A DNA stretch of 8,492 bases from Streptomyces sp. NRRL F-2664. Lineage in GTDB: Bacteria > Actinomycetota > Actinomycetes > Streptomycetales > Streptomycetaceae. Every line of letters starts with the position of its first letter. The first letter of the stretch is position 1. The notes beneath the pieces were generated by a model. The model did no database searches and was not told the DNA's origin. It was given only the letters and a program-made list of their open reading frames with translations. Shown here in pieces: positions 5,721 to 8,492 of the stretch. The stretch spans positions 1-8,492 of the forward strand of contig NZ_JOFX01000092.1 in the NCBI RefSeq assembly GCF_000719345.1, in the 5' to 3' direction. Both the position numbers and the translations under genes were made by a program.

Positions 5721-5951
5721 GTGTTGGTTCAGCCCTGTCCCGACAGCGGGAAGGCCTCGTTTCCGACCTTGAGCTCGGCGCGCCAATGGCTCCTGAAGCA
5801 GCCCATAGACAGTAATCAACCCGTCGATCGAATCTACCGATGTCCCTGTTGCTGGTATTGGCATTTTTCAGGATCTCATCGATGGACGCGCGAGATGATC
5901 GAGAGGCGACGGAATTATGGCAGGCGGAACGTGAAGCGGAAGCGCCGATAG
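5721..5951 (+). CDS. Small Cys/His protein, putative zinc-binding (76 aa)
   Basis: The preferred start is GTG 5721, with GAGG at 5712-5715 five bases upstream; TTG 5724 is possible. The same frame is open back to ATG 5628, but the added residues lack family features and that ATG has no well-spaced ribosome binding site. The protein has C6, GKASFPTLSSARQWL (10-24), then IYRCPCCWYWHFSG (38-51) with C41, C43, C44 and H48, and ends in a strongly basic tail (RRRNYGRRNVKRKRR). The layout GK-x-F/Y...A-x-x-x...YRCPxCxxWH resembles small zinc-ribbon-like proteins of actinomycetes and their phages. Function is unknown; the basic tail suggests nucleic-acid binding. Lower GC than its neighbours hints at transfer. 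An IS5 remnant begins 6 bases after the stop. Confidence 0.6.
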   Translation: MLVQPCPDSGKASFPTLSSARQWLLKQPIDSNQPVDRIYRCPCCWYWHFSGSHRWTREMIERRRNYGRRNVKRKRR

Positions 5952-5957
5952 GGCTCG

Positions 5958-6770
5958 TCGAGTGGCGATGCCGCGCCAGGCCTTCGACTTGGTCAGGCGC
6001 TCGATGGTGGCCCACTCCTTGCAGAGGTCGGCGTCGCGGGTGACGGGACGGCCGCCTTGTGAGCCCTTTTCTTCCGGTTGGCGGCCTTGTCCTCTCTTCT
6101 CCGGAATGGCCGCTTTGATGTGGCGTTGGGGCAGGTAGGAGCGGTTGCCGCAGGGTGGGTGGGCCGTGCCCCGGCGGCCGGGCCGGGTGGGGGGACGGCC
6201 GCCGGCCCCGCGGACCCTTGCCTGCTTGAGAACGGGGGCGAACTGAGGGCTGTCCGCGGCCTGCCGGCGGTCAGGACCACGTCCAGGGGTCGGCATCCGA
6301 GGTCGGCAGCCAGGTGGATCTGGTCGGCCAGGCCGCCCCGAGACTCCCCGGGCAGGGCTTGGGCCAGGTGGAGCTTGCGCCGCCGCCGTTCGGCCCGGCC
6401 GGGACCACGCCGCCGTGTTCCGTCTTGCTCCGCTGCGCCGCCTCCGCCTGGCGGCAGCCTTTTCCCGCACGTCCCAAACGTCCCCCTGCAGGCGCATCCC
6501 CGCAGCGTCCTGATGGGCGCGGACCGCCGTGCAGCCCGCGCTGACCCACGACATATCCACCCTGCCCCGCCCAGCCGCCCGGCCACCGCTCCCTCCAGCA
6601 GCCCCTCGAAAACCCCGCCGTCCCGCCACTGCCTGAACCGGTTGCGCACGGTAGACCAGGCACCGAACCGGTCCGGCACCTCCCGCCACTGCGCTCGCGA
6701 GCGGAACTTCCAGAGCACGCCCTCGAACTGCTGCCGCAGCCGCCTCCTTGGCGGTGGGCGGTCGACAGCC
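5958..6770 (-). pseudogene. IS5-family transposase, heavily frameshifted and truncated at both ends
   Basis: Reading leftward, similarity moves through several frames. LWKFRSRAQWREVPDRFGAW then STVRNRFRQWRDGGVFEGLL covers 6715-6590 in one frame. WVSAGCTAVRAHQDAAGM covers about 6550-6497 in a second. ESRGGLADQIHLAADLGCRP then LDVVLTAG covers 6346-6257 back in the first. DSPQFAPVLKQARVRG, IKAAIPEK, GSQGGRPVTRDADL and ATIERLTKSKAWRGIATR cover about 6260-5958 in the second. All are hallmarks of Streptomyces IS5-family transposases. The first catalytic Asp (normally VSVDST) is lost in VSAGCT, the ADKAYSS block with the second Asp is missing, and only the final Glu remains in TIERL. The usual C-terminus after GIATR is cut off next to the Cys/His gene. 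Confidence 0.8.
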
Positions 6771-6899
6771 CGACGTACTGCGCGGGTTGCACCCAGAGCG
6801 CCCGATCGCCACGTTCAGAGCGGCCCTGAGGTGTTTCTGGTGTGCTTCTGCGTCGAAGCCCCGGTCTTCCGCCGTCAGCGGGCAGCGGTGCCGCGGGGT

Positions 6900-7290
6900 T
6901 TAGAGGTTCCAGCGCCGGCCGGTGTTGTAGTGGGTGATGGAGGCGCTGCCGTCCGCCTCGCGGACGTAGTCGACCTGTTCCTCCTCGGGCTTGCCCTCCT
7001 CGGTCCACCAGGCCCACGTCTGTTCGACGGTGTGCCACAGGGACGGGGCCGCAGCGGTAGGCCACGGTCTGCTCGCCGGCGATCGGGGATCGCGCCCATC
7101 GTCGTGCGCGTGTCGGTCTCCGGGGCGAGCTCTGCCCCTCCTTGGCCTGGTAGGTCTGCGCAGTGCCACGGGCGGACATGAAGGTGCCCGTGGTCTGTGA
7201 AGCCGCCCGGGCCCGGTCGGCGTCGTCGACGACGCGGACGACACCGCTCTCGATGCTCCGGAACCGAGGTGGGCGGGCAGCGCGAGCTCA
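6900..7290 (-). pseudogene. Unrecognised gene relic with a clean C-terminus
   Basis: The last ~47 codons (about 7043-6900, ending in TAA) read SLWHTVEQTWAWWTEEGKPE, EEQVDYVREADGSASITHYN and TGRRWNL with excellent G/C third-position bias. Upstream, protein-like pieces continue in other minus frames: VRVVDDADRARAASQTTGTF then MSARGTAQTYQAKEG (about 7250-7140), ELAPETDTRTTMGAIPD and GEQTVAYRCGPVP. This looks like one protein of 120-140 residues broken by at least two frameshifts. I do not recognise the family, and the Trp/acidic C-terminal end alone gives no function. It sits between the IS5 relic and the divergent ATPase relic. Confidence 0.45.
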
Positions 7291-7311
7291 AGCGCGTTGG
7301 GAGACGAGGAG

Positions 7312-7731
7312 ATGACAAACGCCTTACCGCAGGCCCGCCCAAGGGCGGGGGCCGCTACCGCTTAAGGGCGCCCCGCGCCGACACCACGCCGAAGATCGTC
7401 CGAGACTGGCCCGCCCTGCTGCTGACAGGGTTCGGGCACCGCGAGATCGCCGAGCAGGCGCGACTCTGCGCGTCGGAGGCGGTAACGCACGCCCCTCTGC
7501 ACACCAGGGTCGACCGGATCACGGTCGAGGCGGCCCTCGGCTCGACACCGTCACCGTGTCCGTGGACGACGACCGGCCCGGATGGCTCCCGAGCCCGCGC
7601 CCCCAGCCGCGTGGCACGACGAACGGGGCCGGGGACCCTGATCCGCGTCCACGCCGCAGACCTGCGCGCCGTCTCGAACGGCGGGCTCGGCAAGCGCGTG
7701 CAGTTCACCCTCGCGTACGGGGAGGCGGCGG
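7312..7731 (+). pseudogene. RsbW-like anti-sigma-factor ATPase (HATPase_c), decayed
   Basis: The main frame reads AGPPKGGGRYRLRAPRADTT, PKIVRDWPALLL, HREIAEQARLCASEAVTHAP, HTRVDRITVEAAL, and later GPGTLIRVHAADLRAVSNGG and LGKRVQFTLAYGE. These follow the order of the small GHKL ATPases that regulate anti-anti-sigma signalling in Streptomyces, with a final KxVWFTL-like strand. Decay is evident. ATG 7312 (GGGAG at 7299-7303, 8 bases upstream) is one base out of phase with the body. The N-box has His (EAVTHA) where the ATP/Mg-binding Asn belongs. The G1-box strand VTVSVDDDRP lies in another frame (about 7549-7580), and GRGL has become GPGT. A TTA codon occurs at 7362-7364. Confidence 0.6.
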
Positions 7732-7977
7732 CGTGGAGGCTTCGAAACCCGCTCGTTCTGCTCGCGGCCATCATCGGGGGCACCGCTGGTCTGCTGGCCC
7801 CCACGGCAGTGTGGGCCTCGCTGCCGAGCGCCCGCCGGTGGCTCGTAGACCCGCCGGCCAACCCGGGCGGGAGCTACCGCTGCCACTGCTGGCAGCGCGT
7901 GATCGTCGTCCGCGTCGCCGAACCGGCCGGAGGGAAGCGGCGTCGAGGAAAACGCAGCCGCCGGACCACGTACGTCA
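7732..7977 (+). pseudogene. Unrecognised segment with a membrane helix and YRCxC motif
   Basis: The ATPase frame continues without a stop through NPLVLLAAIIGGTAGLLAP, a plausible membrane helix, then ARRWLVDPPANPGGSYRCHC and WQRVIVVRVAEPAGG. G/C third-position bias is strong to about 7920. This is probably a separate small membrane protein gene whose boundary with the ATPase gene was lost, rather than a true fusion. I see no clear internal start in this phase; the GGGGAGG at 7719-7725 serves GTG 7733, which is in another frame with poor codon bias. Family unknown. Confidence 0.35.
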
Positions 7978-7986
7978 CAGACTCCG

Positions 7987-8021
7987 CCGCCCGCCCGGGC
8001 AGCGCCTCCCGGGCGGGGCGG
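7987..8021 (+). terminator. Strong G+C stem-loop, probable terminator
   Basis: CCGCCCGCCCGGG (7987-7999) pairs with CCCGGGCGGGGCGG (8008-8021), a 13-bp stem with one bulged base and an 8-base CAGCGCCT loop. It has no T tract, as is common for streptomycete terminators, and lies after the ATPase/membrane segment and before the second IS630 copy. Confidence 0.5.
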
Positions 8022-8060
8022 TCGGCGGCCCATGGGGTGCACCTCCCGTGCGCGCGGTCG

Positions 8061-8492
8061 CGTAAGACGGCCAAGTCCGAGCCCACCGGGCACGGCCTGC
8101 CGTTTTCCACCTGGAGCCTGGCCGAGCTGGCGGACTTCCTGGTCGCCGAGGGGGTGGTCGACGACGCCAGCCACGAGGGCCTGCGCATCCTGCTCCGCGA
8201 GAAGGCGTCTCTTTTCAACGCCTGAAGACCTGGAAGACCTCCCGTGATCCGGACTACGCGGCCAGGAAGGCCGCGTCGAACACCTCCATGCCATCGCCGA
8301 CGGCGAGGCCATACCCGAGGACGGTGAGCCCGAAGCCGTCTTGTGCATGGACGGGTTCGGCCCGCTCAACCTGGTGCCCCACCCCGGCCGGCAGTGGGCC
8401 GAACGCGGCGGCAGACACAAGAACCCCGACCGCGAACCCCGCCGACGACGCCGGGCCGCCTACAACCGCTACGACGGAGTACGCCACCTCTT
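8061..8492 (+). pseudogene. IS630-family transposase (copy 2), 5'-truncated, frameshifted, runs off the window
   Basis: Similarity to copy 1 begins abruptly at about 8061-8064 (KTAKSEPTGHGLPFSTWSLA), so the N-terminal domain is missing. A one-base deletion near 8205, where copy 1 has GAGGAGGGCG and this has GAGAAGGCG, shifts the frame and creates TGA 8223-8225. Coding resumes in another frame as SFQRLKTWKTSRDPDYAARK. A second one-base deletion near 8271 shifts it again to VEHLHAIADGEAIPEDGEPE, then CMDGFGPLNLVPHPGRQWAE and YDGVRHL at the window end. The first catalytic Asp (CMDGFGP) is kept; the neighbouring Glu of copy 1 is Gly. It is oriented opposite to copy 1. Confidence 0.85.

Noticed and set aside
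6078..7181. A 367-residue plus-strand frame
   Set aside because: It is antisense to the IS5 transposase relic and has no domain of its own.
1..8492. CRISPR array or restriction/defence system
   Set aside because: There are no regularly spaced repeats and no defence-gene motifs on either strand.

Overview
The window reads as a degraded accessory region of a Streptomyces chromosome or large plasmid. The evidence is very high GC with strong G/C third-position bias, a short chaplin gene (chaplins are specific to sporulating actinomycetes), GTG starts, actinomycete-type transposases, an RsbW-like ATPase relic and a DUF3027-like cysteine motif. Most of the sequence is decayed. Few reading frames are intact, and many lines of homology jump between frames. 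I did not find a convincing new multi-gene system.

Left part (1-1580): the 3' end of a small DUF3027-like gene stops 8 bases from an IS630-family transposase on the minus strand. That transposase keeps its DDE residues but is broken near its N-terminus. Next comes a short fossil of an IS5-family transposase, in the same frame as the gene that follows.

Centre-left (1596-3060): a small helix-turn-helix protein gene looks intact, with a decayed second copy about 440 bases downstream. Then come two minus-strand tRNA genes, tRNA-Lys(UUU) and a CAU-anticodon tRNA. The two are unusually similar to each other (63 of 74 positions by eye) and have a plausible promoter upstream.

Centre (3060-5000): mostly unrecognised sequence with weak open frames. 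One clear relic is the first ~120 residues of a sulfatase-like (STM4013/SEN3800-type) hydrolase, overlapping the end of a broken upstream gene by GTGA.

Centre-right (5040-5951): the best-preserved stretch holds a complete short chaplin gene with a signal peptide, a perfect 13-bp hairpin, and a small Cys/His (putative zinc-binding) protein gene.

Right part (5958-8492): a multiply frameshifted IS5-family transposase on the minus strand, an unrecognised minus-strand relic, a decayed RsbW-like anti-sigma ATPase on the plus strand with an adjoining membrane/Cys segment, a strong G+C hairpin, and a second IS630 copy. That copy is truncated at its 5' side, carries two one-base deletions and runs off the window. 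The two IS630 copies point outward in opposite orientations.

The genes do not form a pathway. The intact units (HTH protein, tRNAs, chaplin, Cys/His protein) look like survivors among insertion-sequence debris, as often seen in Streptomyces chromosome arms. That placement is inference.
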